This document shows positions 18,491-27,546 of a DNA stretch of 64,000 nt, one piece after another. This DNA is from Pseudomonadota bacterium. GTDB lineage: Bacteria; Pseudomonadota; Gammaproteobacteria; Burkholderiales; SG8-39. The notes under the pieces are model-generated. The model searched no databases. It was not told the DNA's origin and saw only the letters and a program-made list of their open reading frames with translations. The number at the start of each line of letters is the position of its first letter. The stretch's first letter is position 1. The DNA is taken from contig CANGMI010000009.1 of the NCBI GenBank assembly GCA_947455195.1, positions 124,001 to 188,000 of the forward strand, read 5' to 3'. The position numbers were made by a program, and so were the translations under genes.

Positions 18491-19686
18491 TCGACGGGGG
18501 CAGCACGCCCGGTCGCCTGAGCGGCAAGCCCCGTCGCCCGATCGGCGAGCCCTGCCGCCAGCCGATCGACCCGATCGGCAAAGGCCTCGAAGCCGAAATG
18601 GGCCAGATGCCCGACTGCAGCGCGCGGATCAGGCGGCTGCGCGCCGGACACGACCCGCCCGAGCACTGTGGCAAAGTCGCGCCCCCCGTCCTCGCGCGGA
18701 TCGGTGTAGAGAAACCCGCCCGACCCGTCGATGACCGTCTCGGTGAAGGGCGGTGACCGCGGGGCAAGAACCGGCGTGCCGCAGGCCTGCGCCTCGAGCA
18801 CGTTCAAGCCGAGCGCTTCCCGTTCGGGCAGACCGGTGAGCAGGTAATCGATGTTCCCGTACAGGCGAGCCACATCGCCCTGATGGCCCCACAGCCGGAC
18901 ACGATTGCCCAGCGGCGCCACGGCGCGCCTGAACTCACGCAGAGCGCGGTAATCAACCGCCGCGCCGAACACCTCGATCGTGACCTGCCGATACGCCTGC
19001 AGCGGCTCTCGCAGGCACTCGAAGAGGCGCGAAAACTGCTTCAAGGGCGCAAGGCGCGACACCACCCCCAGCGTGAGCCCGGGACGACGCTCGAAGCGCA
19101 CGGGGGGCCGAACGATGCCAAGCAGCGGGCTCAACCAGGGCAGCGCCGCTCGCACGATGCGATCGCGCGGCTTGTGGCTGTCCCAGTCACAGAGGCGCCC
19201 GGAGACGAGGGGCCGCGAAGCGTCGGCATCGACCCCGCGCGCCAGATCGATGGCAGCGTGCAGCGGTTCGGGCCAGATGGAGGCGAACCCCCTCGCGGCC
19301 AGCGTGGCGGCCACATGATGTGACACCGGCACGCGCTCATGCGCCAGCTCGTAGTAAACCGGCCACCGATCGTCGTAGAGCGCCTGGTGCGCCAGCGCGA
19401 CGACCCGAGTGCGTGGCAGAAGCGCGGCCAGCACCTCGCGCGCGAGCGGGGCATGAATGATGACCACGGCCCCGTCCGGTATCAGGCTTGGGGTCTGGCT
19501 GGCATCGGCAACCGACAGACGAACGCCCGCCGGCATCGGCAACCCCTCCCAGAACCGGGCCCCCGCCAGCGTGATGACCCGGGTATCGCGACCGCGGGCG
19601 AGCAAGGCAGCCGTGAAGGTACGGGTATAGACCTCGGCACCACCGAGCGCGCTGGACAGGTTGATCTGATAGACAGGCAGCTGCAT
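18466..19686 (-). CDS. GT4-type glycosyltransferase
   Basis: This 406-residue protein has the GT-B fold of family 4 glycosyltransferases. The N-terminal half starts with the typical INLSSALGGAEVYTRTF loop. The C-terminal donor-binding half shows LGVVSRLAPLKQFSRLF (about residue 205), VRLWGHQGDVARLYGNIDYLL and the EX7E-like segment PEREALGLNVLEAQACGTPVLA. The acceptor and sugar are unknown; roles in polysaccharide or lipid-linked glycan assembly are typical. The Ala-rich last 40 residues are low-complexity. It is alone on its strand and converges on the methyltransferase. Confidence 0.87.
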   Translation of the reverse strand: MQLPVYQINLSSALGGAEVYTRTFTAALLARGRDTRVITLAGARFWEGLPMPAGVRLSVADASQTPSLIPDGAVVIIHAPLAREVLAALLPRTRVVALAHQALYDDRWPVYYELAHERVPVSHHVAATLAARGFASIWPEPLHAAIDLARGVDADASRPLVSGRLCDWDSHKPRDRIVRAALPWLSPLLGIVRPPVRFERRPGLTLGVVSRLAPLKQFSRLFECLREPLQAYRQVTIEVFGAAVDYRALREFRRAVAPLGNRVRLWGHQGDVARLYGNIDYLLTGLPEREALGLNVLEAQACGTPVLAPRSPPFTETVIDGSGGFLYTDPREDGGRDFATVLGRVVSGAQPPDPRAAVGHLAHFGFEAFADRVDRLAAGLADRATGLAAQATGRAAPVDQAARRST

Positions 19687-19827
19687 GGTGGCCTCGACAG
19701 GGGACGAGGCGAAGGATAGATCAGGCGGCGGGCAGGTGCATGCACCGTGCTAGGCTCCGCGCTGCTGCCATCCCAGCCATCGGTCGCTCCCATCAGAGGG
19801 TAGCGGCCATCGAAGAATGAGGCCCCC

Positions 19828-21375
19828 ATGTCAGAACCGCTGCCGATCGCCCGTGCCGATCACGACATCTGCCTGCTGCCAGCACTTGCCAATCGCCATG
19901 GGCTGATTGCGGGTGCCACCGGTACCGGCAAGACCGTGACGCTGCAACGACTCGCCGAGCAATTCAGCCTGGCCGGTGTTCCAGTCTTCATGGCCGACGT
20001 GAAGGGCGATCTCTCGGGCCTCTCGCGCCCCGGCGAGTGGAAGCCCGCCATCAAGGCACGGGCAGAGCAGCTCGGATGTGCTTCGACCCATACCTTCCGG
20101 GCCTTTCCGACGATGTTCTGGGATGTCTTCGGCGCTTCCGGCCACCCGGTCCGCGCCACCATCTCCGAGATGGGCCCGGTGCTCATCGCCCGCATGCTGG
20201 GCCTGAACGACACCCAGGCAGGTGTACTCGCACTCACCTTTCGCATCGCCGATGACCAGGGGCTGCTGCTGCTCGACCTGAAAGACCTGCGTGCGATGCT
20301 GCAGCATGTCGGCGACAACGCAGCCACCTACAAGACCGAATACGGCAACATCTCGCCTGCCAGCATCGGCGCCATCCAGCGCGGGCTCCTCACCATCGCC
20401 GAGCAGGGTGGCGAGCAGTTCTTCGGCGAACCGGCGCTTGACCTCGACGATCTGATGCAGACCGATCGTGACGGGCGCGGGGTGATCAGCATTCTGGCCG
20501 CAGACCGCCTGATGAACGCCCCGCTCATCTACGCCACCTTTCTCCTCTGGCTCTTGTCGGAACTCTTCGAGCGTCTGCCCGAAGTGGGCGATCTCGAACG
20601 GCCGAAGCTCGTGTTCTTCTTCGACGAGGCGCACCTGCTCTTCACCGATGCGGCACCCGCCCTGCTGCAGAAGATCGAGCAGGTCGTGCGCCTCATCCGG
20701 TCCAAGGGTGTGGGCATCTACTTCGTGACCCAGAACCCGCTCGACATTCCCGACACGGTGCTCGGACAGCTGGGCAACCGGGTGCAGCATGCGCTGCGTG
20801 CCTTCACCCCGCGCGACCAGAAGGCGGTGCAGACGGCAGCAACCACCATGCGGCCCAACCCCCGCCTCAAGATCGAGACAGCCATCACCGAACTGGGGGT
20901 GGGCGAAGCGCTCATCTCGTTTCTCGACGCCAGGGGCACACCGGGCATCACCGAGCGAGCACTCGTGCTGCCCCCCTCGTCGCGCATTGGTGCGGTGAGC
21001 CCCGAGGAGCGACGCCAGACCATGACTACCTCGCTCGTGGCCGGCCACTACGAGCAGGTGATCGATCGGGAGTCGGCCTACGAACGACTCAAGGGCGTGC
21101 AGGCCAGCCCGGCGGCCGGTGGCAAATCGGCGACGACCGCACCCGGCAGCCAGGCTGCGCCGCCGACTGCCCCCACCTCGGGTTCGGGCGGTGGCATCCT
21201 CGATTCGATCGGTGACATCTTCGGTGGCGCCTCATCGGGCACTCGCCGCGCTGCACAGGGCCCGGTTGAAGCGGCCCTGAAGAGCGCTGCGCGCCAGATC
21301 GGCAGCGAACTTGGCCGACAGATCGTGCGAGGCGTCCTCGGATCCTTGCTGGGTGGCGGCGGTCGGCGGCGGTAA
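19828..21375 (+). CDS. HerA-like/DUF853 P-loop ATPase (YjgR type)
   Basis: This 515-residue protein belongs to the DUF853 branch of the HerA/FtsK-like ATPases, represented by E. coli YjgR, whose role is poorly understood. It has Walker [10 protein letters not shown] at about residues 29-37, the family motif [13 protein letters not shown], and Walker [14 protein letters not shown] near residue 270, followed by [22 protein letters not shown] low-complexity linker of Ala, Pro, Gly and Ser (about 425-460) precedes a C-terminal amphipathic segment. No NurA or other nuclease partner lies beside it, so a DNA-end-resection role cannot be assumed. Confidence 0.92.
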   Translation: MSEPLPIARADHDICLLPALANRHGLIAGATGTGKTVTLQRLAEQFSLAGVPVFMADVKGDLSGLSRPGEWKPAIKARAEQLGCASTHTFRAFPTMFWDVFGASGHPVRATISEMGPVLIARMLGLNDTQAGVLALTFRIADDQGLLLLDLKDLRAMLQHVGDNAATYKTEYGNISPASIGAIQRGLLTIAEQGGEQFFGEPALDLDDLMQTDRDGRGVISILAADRLMNAPLIYATFLLWLLSELFERLPEVGDLERPKLVFFFDEAHLLFTDAAPALLQKIEQVVRLIRSKGVGIYFVTQNPLDIPDTVLGQLGNRVQHALRAFTPRDQKAVQTAATTMRPNPRLKIETAITELGVGEALISFLDARGTPGITERALVLPPSSRIGAVSPEERRQTMTTSLVAGHYEQVIDRESAYERLKGVQASPAAGGKSATTAPGSQAAPPTAPTSGSGGGILDSIGDIFGGASSGTRRAAQGPVEAALKSAARQIGSELGRQIVRGVLGSLLGGGGRRR

Positions 21376-21576
21376 GGCATGAAGACGGCGTATCATTGTG
21401 CGCTGCACCACAGCTTGACACCGGTGGGGGTGACGCGGGTCTGATCGGAGGTCTGACGACAGGCCTGATCGCCGCTCGCGAAGGCCCGCGCGCCCCATGC
21501 GCGGAACCGACGTCCGCGCGGCCGTCCGGTGCGCTCTGGTGACCGTAAACAACCCGCCCATCCACTGGCTGCCCTC

Positions 21577-23271
21577 GTGATCATTCTGAAGAACCTTGTC
21601 CTCCGTCGCAGCGCCAAGGTGCTGCTCGACCGCGCCTCGATCACCATCACGCCGGGCGAAAAGGTGGGGCTGGTCGGACGCAATGGTGTCGGCAAATCGA
21701 CGCTCTTTGGCCTGCTCAATGGCAGCCTTCACGAAGATGCGGGCGAATTCTCCTGGCCACGTCAGTGGCGCCTCGCTCAGGTTGCGCAGGACATGCCCGA
21801 GACCTCGCAATCGGCCACCGAATTCGTGATCGACGGGGACACGCGTCTGGCTGAAGTGCGTGCAGCGCTGACCGAGGCCGAAACCCGTTTCGAGGCCGAC
21901 CCGGACGACCCCGATGCGGGCATGGCGATCGCCCAGGCCCATGCCGATCTGGCCGATGCGGGCGAACACGATGCGAGTGCGCGAGCGCAGGCGTTGATTC
22001 TCGGCCTTGGCTTTCGGGTCGATGAACTGGACAACCCGGTCGACAGTTTTTCGGGCGGCTGGCGCATGCGACTGCAACTCGCGCGTGCGCTGATGTGCCC
22101 GAGCGATCTGCTCCTGCTCGATGAACCCACCAACCACCTGGACCTCGACGCACTCGTGTGGCTCGAAGCCTGGCTCAAGAGCTACGCCGGCACGATGATC
22201 GTCATCAGCCACGACCGCGAGTTTCTCGATGCGGTCACCAGCGTCACCTTGCATATCGACAACGCGCAACTGGTGCGCTATGGCGGCAACTACAGCAAGT
22301 TCGAGGAAATGCGCTCCGAGCAGATGCTGCTGCAGCAGGCTGCCTTCGAGCGCCAGCAGGACAGGATCGCCCACCTGCAGAAGTTCATCGACCGCTTCAA
22401 GGCCAAGGCGAGCAAGGCCAAGCAGGCGCAGAGTCGGGTGAAGGCCATCGAACGCATGGAAAAGGTGGCCCCCATGCTGGCCAGCGCCGACTTCAATTTC
22501 GAATTCAAGGAGCCGCGCAGCATCCCCAGCCCGATGCTGTCGATTGCCGGGGCCGACTTCGGCTATGTCGTTGACGGGGAAGCGCGCACCATCGTGCGCA
22601 AGGTCAGTCGCTCGGTACTGGCTGGGCAGCGCATCGGCATCCTGGGGGCCAACGGTCAGGGCAAATCGACGGTGGTAAAGACCATCGCACGCGACCTTGC
22701 CGCACTGAGTGGCACGATCACCGAAGGCAAGGGCCTCACCATCGGCTACTTCGCGCAGCAGGAACTCGATGTGCTGCGCCCGCACGACAATCCGCTGCAG
22801 CACATGACACGACTCGCGCGCGAGGCGAGCGCGCAATCACGCGAAGCCAGTGGCGAACAGGTGCTGCGCGGGTTTCTCGGCAGCTTCAACTTCAGCGGCG
22901 ACATGGTGAGCCAGGCCGTTGGTACGATGAGCGGCGGCGAGAAGGCGCGTCTCGTGCTTGCAATGATGGTGTGGCAGCGCCCCAATCTGCTGCTGCTCGA
23001 TGAGCCGACCAACCACCTCGACCTCGTGACCCGCGAGGCACTGGCGATGGCGCTCAACCAGTTCGAAGGCACGCTGATGCTGGTGAGCCACGATCGTGCC
23101 CTGCTGCGCAGCGTCTGCGACGAATTCTGGCTGGTCGGGCGCGGTGCCATCAATGCCTTCGACGGCGATCTGGACGACTATCAGATCTATCTTCTGGAAG
23201 AAGGGCGCCGCCTGCGTGATGAAGCCCGTACGGGTCGCAACGCGGCCGGCACGAGGGCAAAGGCCGCCTGA
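21577..23271 (+). CDS. ABC-F family ATPase (YheS/Uup-like)
   Basis: This is a soluble twin-ATPase protein of the ABC-F class, which acts on ribosomes rather than in transport. The product of 564 residues has Walker A GRNGVGKST and GANGQGKST, signatures FSGGWRMRLQLARAL and MSGGEKARLVLAMM, and two LLLDEPTNHLDL Walker B boxes. The ABC-F linker (P-site tRNA-interacting motif, about residues 240-320) is charged and helical. It resembles E. coli YheS but lacks its longer C-terminal coiled coil. GTG 21577 begins the conserved IILKNL strand. It stands 201 bases downstream of the DUF853 gene; that gap contains no clear promoter. Confidence 0.93.
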   Translation: MIILKNLVLRRSAKVLLDRASITITPGEKVGLVGRNGVGKSTLFGLLNGSLHEDAGEFSWPRQWRLAQVAQDMPETSQSATEFVIDGDTRLAEVRAALTEAETRFEADPDDPDAGMAIAQAHADLADAGEHDASARAQALILGLGFRVDELDNPVDSFSGGWRMRLQLARALMCPSDLLLLDEPTNHLDLDALVWLEAWLKSYAGTMIVISHDREFLDAVTSVTLHIDNAQLVRYGGNYSKFEEMRSEQMLLQQAAFERQQDRIAHLQKFIDRFKAKASKAKQAQSRVKAIERMEKVAPMLASADFNFEFKEPRSIPSPMLSIAGADFGYVVDGEARTIVRKVSRSVLAGQRIGILGANGQGKSTVVKTIARDLAALSGTITEGKGLTIGYFAQQELDVLRPHDNPLQHMTRLAREASAQSREASGEQVLRGFLGSFNFSGDMVSQAVGTMSGGEKARLVLAMMVWQRPNLLLLDEPTNHLDLVTREALAMALNQFEGTLMLVSHDRALLRSVCDEFWLVGRGAINAFDGDLDDYQIYLLEEGRRLRDEARTGRNAAGTRAKAA

Positions 23272-23285
23272 GCGCCACGCAGCAC

Positions 23286-24551
23286 TCAGCGTTCGCGCAA
23301 GGCCTGGGTCACGCCCTGCACGGGTCTGAAGAGGTATTCCAGAACGGTCTTCTGACCGGTGCGGATCTCCACCGTGGCGGTCATGCCCGGAATCGGATCG
23401 AGCTTCATGCCGTGTCGCAGCCGGTCATCGTCACGGATGCGCACGAGAATGCGGTAGTACCCCTCCTCGAGTTCAACGGGCGTTCCCGGCCTGCGGGGTC
23501 GCTCCTCGCGCAGGGTATCGGGACTCAGGTGCTCCAGCACGGCCGACAGTCCACCATAGCGATTGAAGTCGTAGGCCGTCAGCTTCACCGTTGCCGCCTG
23601 CCCGGGTGCCAGAAAAGCCACCTCGGCCGGCTTGACCCACGCCTCGACAAGCATCTCGTCCTGTGTCGGAACGATCGTGAGAATGTCCTGTCCGGGCTGG
23701 ATCACCCCGCCCAGGGTGGTCACCTGAACATTCTTCACCACCCCTTTCATCGGCGATCGGATCAGGGTTCGGTGCAGTGCATCGGCACGCCCGGTTGCAC
23801 TCTCGCGCGCCTGCGACAGGTCGGCGGCAACACGCACGAGTTCATTGTTGGCATCGGTCCGATAACGATTGCGCCGATCGACCACCTGAGCCTCAAGGTC
23901 GGCGCGCTGACGCGCCAGATCGGCCAACTGACGATCGAGGTCAGCGAACTGGCGTTGCAGACGCAGCAGTTCGACCTCCGAGATGACCCCCTGCGCAACC
24001 AGTGGCTGGGTCATGTCGATTTCGCGCTGGGTCGCCGCCTGCGATGCCTTCACGGCACGTACCGACCCCTCGATCGCCTGCATCGAATGCCGCAAGGCGC
24101 TCACCTGCTCATCGAGTGCCTGGCGCCGGGCCACGAAGGCTTCGCGCTCGCGCTCGACCAGCGGTCTCAAGCGCGCCACCTCAGCCGGAAACTCGAGCGC
24201 CGTGCCGTGCGCCTCGGCTCGCAAGCGGGCGAGTTGGGCGGCGAGCGACACCTGTTTCTCGAGCGCTTCGCGATAGACCGCGCCTGAGCGGGCATCGTCG
24301 ATGCGCAGCAACACCTGATCGCGCTCCACCGCATCGCCTTCGTGCACCCGCAGTTCGGCCAGGACGCCGGGGTCGAGACTCTGTACCACCTGCTCGCGAC
24401 TGGCCGGGATGACACGCCCCTGCGCGCGGGTGATCTCGTCCAGTTCAAAGAATGCGGCCCAGGTGATGGCAGAAAATACCGTCATCGCAACGGTCCACAC
24501 CAGATAACGGCTGACACGACGCGCGTCGTCCTCGGCAGCCAGGTCACTCAT
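23286..24551 (-). CDS. HlyD-type type I secretion membrane fusion protein
   Basis: This is the periplasmic adaptor of a type I secretion system, connecting the inner-membrane ABC protein to the TolC-like channel. The 421-residue product has a cytoplasmic N-terminus, one membrane helix at about residues 20-42, a lipoyl/barrel-sandwich region, a long coiled-coil hairpin (about 100-260) with many Glu, Gln, Arg and Ala heptads, and a beta-barrel end containing EAWVKPAEVAFLAPGQAATVKLTAYDF, split here as in LapC/HlyD proteins. It overlaps the ABC gene by ATGA and is the last gene of the adhesin operon. Confidence 0.93.
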   Translation of the reverse strand: MSDLAAEDDARRVSRYLVWTVAMTVFSAITWAAFFELDEITRAQGRVIPASREQVVQSLDPGVLAELRVHEGDAVERDQVLLRIDDARSGAVYREALEKQVSLAAQLARLRAEAHGTALEFPAEVARLRPLVEREREAFVARRQALDEQVSALRHSMQAIEGSVRAVKASQAATQREIDMTQPLVAQGVISEVELLRLQRQFADLDRQLADLARQRADLEAQVVDRRNRYRTDANNELVRVAADLSQARESATGRADALHRTLIRSPMKGVVKNVQVTTLGGVIQPGQDILTIVPTQDEMLVEAWVKPAEVAFLAPGQAATVKLTAYDFNRYGGLSAVLEHLSPDTLREERPRRPGTPVELEEGYYRILVRIRDDDRLRHGMKLDPIPGMTATVEIRTGQKTVLEYLFRPVQGVTQALRER

Positions 24552-26296
24552 GCGGCACCCCGGGCGATGCCACGTGACAGCCGTTCGATGATTTCATCAC
24601 GCGGACCCTGTGCGAGGCATCGCCCACCATCGAGAACGACAATGGTATCGACCAGCTCCAGCAACTGCGGACGGTGTGTGGCAAGAAGTACCGTCCGGCC
24701 AGCAAGCCAGGTCTTCAGTTCAGCCACGACCCGCGTCTCGGTCGCCTGGTCCATGTGGGCTGTAGGCTCATCGAGAAAGACCACGCGCGGATCACGCAGC
24801 ATCATGCGGGCAACGGAAAGCAACTGACGCTGACCACCCGACAGGCCGCCGCCGGCCTCGCTCAAGGGGCGATCGAGCCCGCGCGGATGGTCACGTACGA
24901 GATCGATGAGCCCGAGCCGATCGAGGACGGCAAGCACCGGCGCATCACCCGAGACGGTATTGGCGAGCACGAGGTTGTCACGCAAGCTACCCATGAAGAG
25001 CTGAGGCTCCTGTCCGACATAGCCGATATGGCTGCGCCACCAGTCAGGGGCCATCTGACGCTGATCGATGCCATCGACGAGGACGCGGCCCGATTGCGGA
25101 TGGTGCAAGCCGGCCGCGAGTCGCAGAAAGGTCGACTTGCCGCTGCCGATGCGCCCGAGAAGCGCTACCCGTGCGCCGGCACCGATCGATAGCGAGACCG
25201 ACCGAATGACCGGTTGCAGATGCTCCCCCGGATAGGCAAACACGATTTCCTCGCACTGCAATGCACCCTCGATGCGCTCGGGTTGCAGCAAGGACCGATC
25301 GGTATCGCGATCGCGCGGGCGCTTCATGAGGGCATCGAGCGTCTCGAGCGCCGTTACCGCCTGCTGGAAACGGGCCGCAAGTCCCATCACGCTCGCCAGC
25401 GGGGCAATGGCGCGTCCCGCGAGAATCACAGACGCGATGAGTCCACCCAGCGTGAGGCCCCCCGCATGAATGAGGTAGACGCCCATCACCACCATCACCA
25501 CGGTCACCAGTTGCTGCAGGCTGGTCGTGAAGCCGGTCATGAAGTTGCTGAGCGAGCGAATGCGCTTGTACGAATCGGCGCCCAGTTCATTGGCGTTTTC
25601 CCAGCGCCGCAGCAGATACGCCTCGGCATTGAGAGCCTTGACCACTTCAAGATTGAGAACGGCCTCGACCAGCACACTGTGCCGATCGCCGGTCTCCTTC
25701 ATGTTGTCGCGCATGGCCCGGGCGAGCGGGCGCTGGCCCAGGAGAGCGATGATCAGGACGAGCGGCACGGCCGCTGCCGGGACCCATACGAGATGCCCGC
25801 CCACGATGCCGATGAGCAGCAGAAAGAACAGGATGAAGGGCAGATCGGTGAGGAGCACCACCGAGGCCGAGGAGAAGAACTCGCGCAACGATTCGAAGTC
25901 GCGCATCGAACTGGAGAAGATGCCGATCGACTGGGGTCGGCTCTCGAGCCGAATCGACAGTATCTCGCGCAGCAGCGTGGCATTGATGGCAAGGTCGGCG
26001 CGCTTTCCACCCAGATCAATGAGGCGGGCCTTCAGCCAGCGCATGCCGGATTCGAGCAGGATGGCCACAGTCGTTCCGATGGCCAGTGTCCAGAGCGAGG
26101 TGTAGGCCTGCGTGGGCACGACCCGGTCGTAGACGTTCATCGTGAAGAAGACGCTCGCCAGGGTGAGCAGGTTGGCCACGACAGTGGCTACCATCGACTC
26201 GATGTAGAACTGACGAAAGCGCCACAAGGTGCCCCAGAACCAGCCAAAGGCAGCCCCTTTGAGAGGGACCAGTGTTGCGTCGCTGCGGGTTCTCAT
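24548..26296 (-). CDS. Type I secretion ABC transporter/ATPase
   Basis: This 582-residue protein is the energising inner-membrane component of the exporter. It has a membrane domain of about six helices in residues 30-330 and an ABC ATPase domain with Walker A LGRIGSGKST (about residue 385), signature LSGGQRQLLSVARM and Walker B VVFLDEPTAHMD. No N-terminal C39 peptidase or C39-like domain is present; the membrane domain begins within about 35 residues of the start. LapB-type exporters of large adhesins usually retain a C39-like domain, so this one is of a shorter form. Starts and stops overlap its neighbours by four bases. Confidence 0.93.
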   Translation of the reverse strand: MRTRSDATLVPLKGAAFGWFWGTLWRFRQFYIESMVATVVANLLTLASVFFTMNVYDRVVPTQAYTSLWTLAIGTTVAILLESGMRWLKARLIDLGGKRADLAINATLLREILSIRLESRPQSIGIFSSSMRDFESLREFFSSASVVLLTDLPFILFFLLLIGIVGGHLVWVPAAAVPLVLIIALLGQRPLARAMRDNMKETGDRHSVLVEAVLNLEVVKALNAEAYLLRRWENANELGADSYKRIRSLSNFMTGFTTSLQQLVTVVMVVMGVYLIHAGGLTLGGLIASVILAGRAIAPLASVMGLAARFQQAVTALETLDALMKRPRDRDTDRSLLQPERIEGALQCEEIVFAYPGEHLQPVIRSVSLSIGAGARVALLGRIGSGKSTFLRLAAGLHHPQSGRVLVDGIDQRQMAPDWWRSHIGYVGQEPQLFMGSLRDNLVLANTVSGDAPVLAVLDRLGLIDLVRDHPRGLDRPLSEAGGGLSGGQRQLLSVARMMLRDPRVVFLDEPTAHMDQATETRVVAELKTWLAGRTVLLATHRPQLLELVDTIVVLDGGRCLAQGPRDEIIERLSRGIARGAA

Positions 26297-27546
26297 GAGC
26301 CCGCCACGCCCACACCGGTCACAGGCTGATGACGCCGTGCCAGTTCACCCATCGCCGCACTCAGGCGGTAGCGTGCAACGCGACGATCAAATCGGGCACC
26401 CAGCGCAGCCACCCGGTATCCAAAGGTCTCGTTCTGGATATTGAGCAGATCGAGCAAGGATCGGCGAGCGAGACGAAACTGCTCCTGATAGCCTTGGGCA
26501 AGACGTACGCCTGTCGCGCGCTGCTCATCGCTCAAGCGGGCACGACGCTCGGCCGCCTGCCATTCGGCCCAGGCGGAGGCCACGCGCTCGCGCACCACCA
26601 GACGGCCCTCATCGAGCGCCAACCTCGAGACACGCTCCTGCGCCCGCGCGGCATTGACGCCAGCCGTGATGGCGCCGCCATCAAACATCGCCAGCGTCAC
26701 ATTGACCTGCGAGACCGTATCGAGCATCTGGGTGTACGGGTTGAGCGCCCGCGAGACCGACAGATCGACACGGGGGTGATGCTGGGCGGCGGCCACAATC
26801 ACCGCGGCGCTGGCAGCACGCGACTGGGCGGCGAGTTGGCCCAGTTGCGGATGCTCGTCGTTCACGAGGGCAAGCGCCTCCTCCAGACTGGCTGGGGCTG
26901 CACCCGGCTCGGCATCGAGACCGACCGGCTCGAGGGGCAAGGCAAGTCCGGCATAGCGCGCCAGTCGCTCGGCGGTCTGTGCACGCTCGATCGTGCGCTG
27001 CGTGAGCGCAAGCCGCGCGGCATCAACGCGCACCTGGGCCTGCAGTTGGTCGACACCACGACCCGGATCAACCGCAACGATGCGAATCACATCGTCAAGA
27101 ATGCGCTCATGCACCGCGACATTGGCCTGGGCGAGCGCAACCTGTTCAATGGCCCGAGCCCAAGCCAGATAGGCCTCGGCCGCCTGCAGGGCCACTTCAT
27201 CAAAGGTCGTGTCCGCGCGCTGCTCGGCCGCCGTGACCAGGGCCTGCGCCCGATCGATGCCGGCCTCGATGCTGCCACCCGAGTAGAGGTTGTAGGTCGC
27301 CTGGGGCCCTGTGACCCACGGGCGTGGCATGCGCTCCTGGCTCGTACCCGCCGCAGACAGACCGATGACGGGCCAGCGCGCAGCACGGGCGCGCTCGAGG
27401 TCAGCGCCGGCGCTCTCGGCGTTGGCGCGGGCCGCCGCCGCCGCCGGGTAGGCGGCTACGGCCCTGCGGATGACGTCCTCAAGGCTCTGCGCATGAACGG
27501 CGGTCATCGACCCCGCGCAGAGGAGAAGGAGCGCGACCCGCTTCAG
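26293..27546 (-). CDS. TolC-family outer membrane channel of the type I system (probable CTG start)
   Basis: This is an outer membrane/periplasmic tunnel protein of 417 residues with the two-fold repeated alpha-helical hairpins of TolC proteins, for example LVTAAEQRADTTFDEVALQAAEAYLAW and the second-half counterpart ending RRSLLDLLNIQNE. The first ATG in frame (27507) would remove most of the signal peptide. Reading from CTG at 27546 gives MKRVALLLLCAGSMTAVHA, an excellent signal peptide. That CTG overlaps the adhesin TGA as CTGA, matching the ATGA overlaps of the other operon genes. No ATG, GTG or TTG lies between the in-frame upstream stop and 27507. The start is therefore inferred and non-canonical. 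Confidence 0.85.
   Translation of the reverse strand: MKRVALLLLCAGSMTAVHAQSLEDVIRRAVAAYPAAAAARANAESAGADLERARAARWPVIGLSAAGTSQERMPRPWVTGPQATYNLYSGGSIEAGIDRAQALVTAAEQRADTTFDEVALQAAEAYLAWARAIEQVALAQANVAVHERILDDVIRIVAVDPGRGVDQLQAQVRVDAARLALTQRTIERAQTAERLARYAGLALPLEPVGLDAEPGAAPASLEEALALVNDEHPQLGQLAAQSRAASAAVIVAAAQHHPRVDLSVSRALNPYTQMLDTVSQVNVTLAMFDGGAITAGVNAARAQERVSRLALDEGRLVVRERVASAWAEWQAAERRARLSDEQRATGVRLAQGYQEQFRLARRSLLDLLNIQNETFGYRVAALGARFDRRVARYRLSAAMGELARRHQPVTGVGVAGS

Noticed and set aside
21415..21440. TTGACA before the ABC-F gene considered as a promoter
   Set aside because: No acceptable minus 10 box follows at 15-19 bases; the match is probably chance.
21232..22836. 534-codon minus-strand frame opposite the ABC-F gene
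   Set aside because: ABC-F Walker and signature motifs are on the plus strand; the antisense frame is explained by codon bias.
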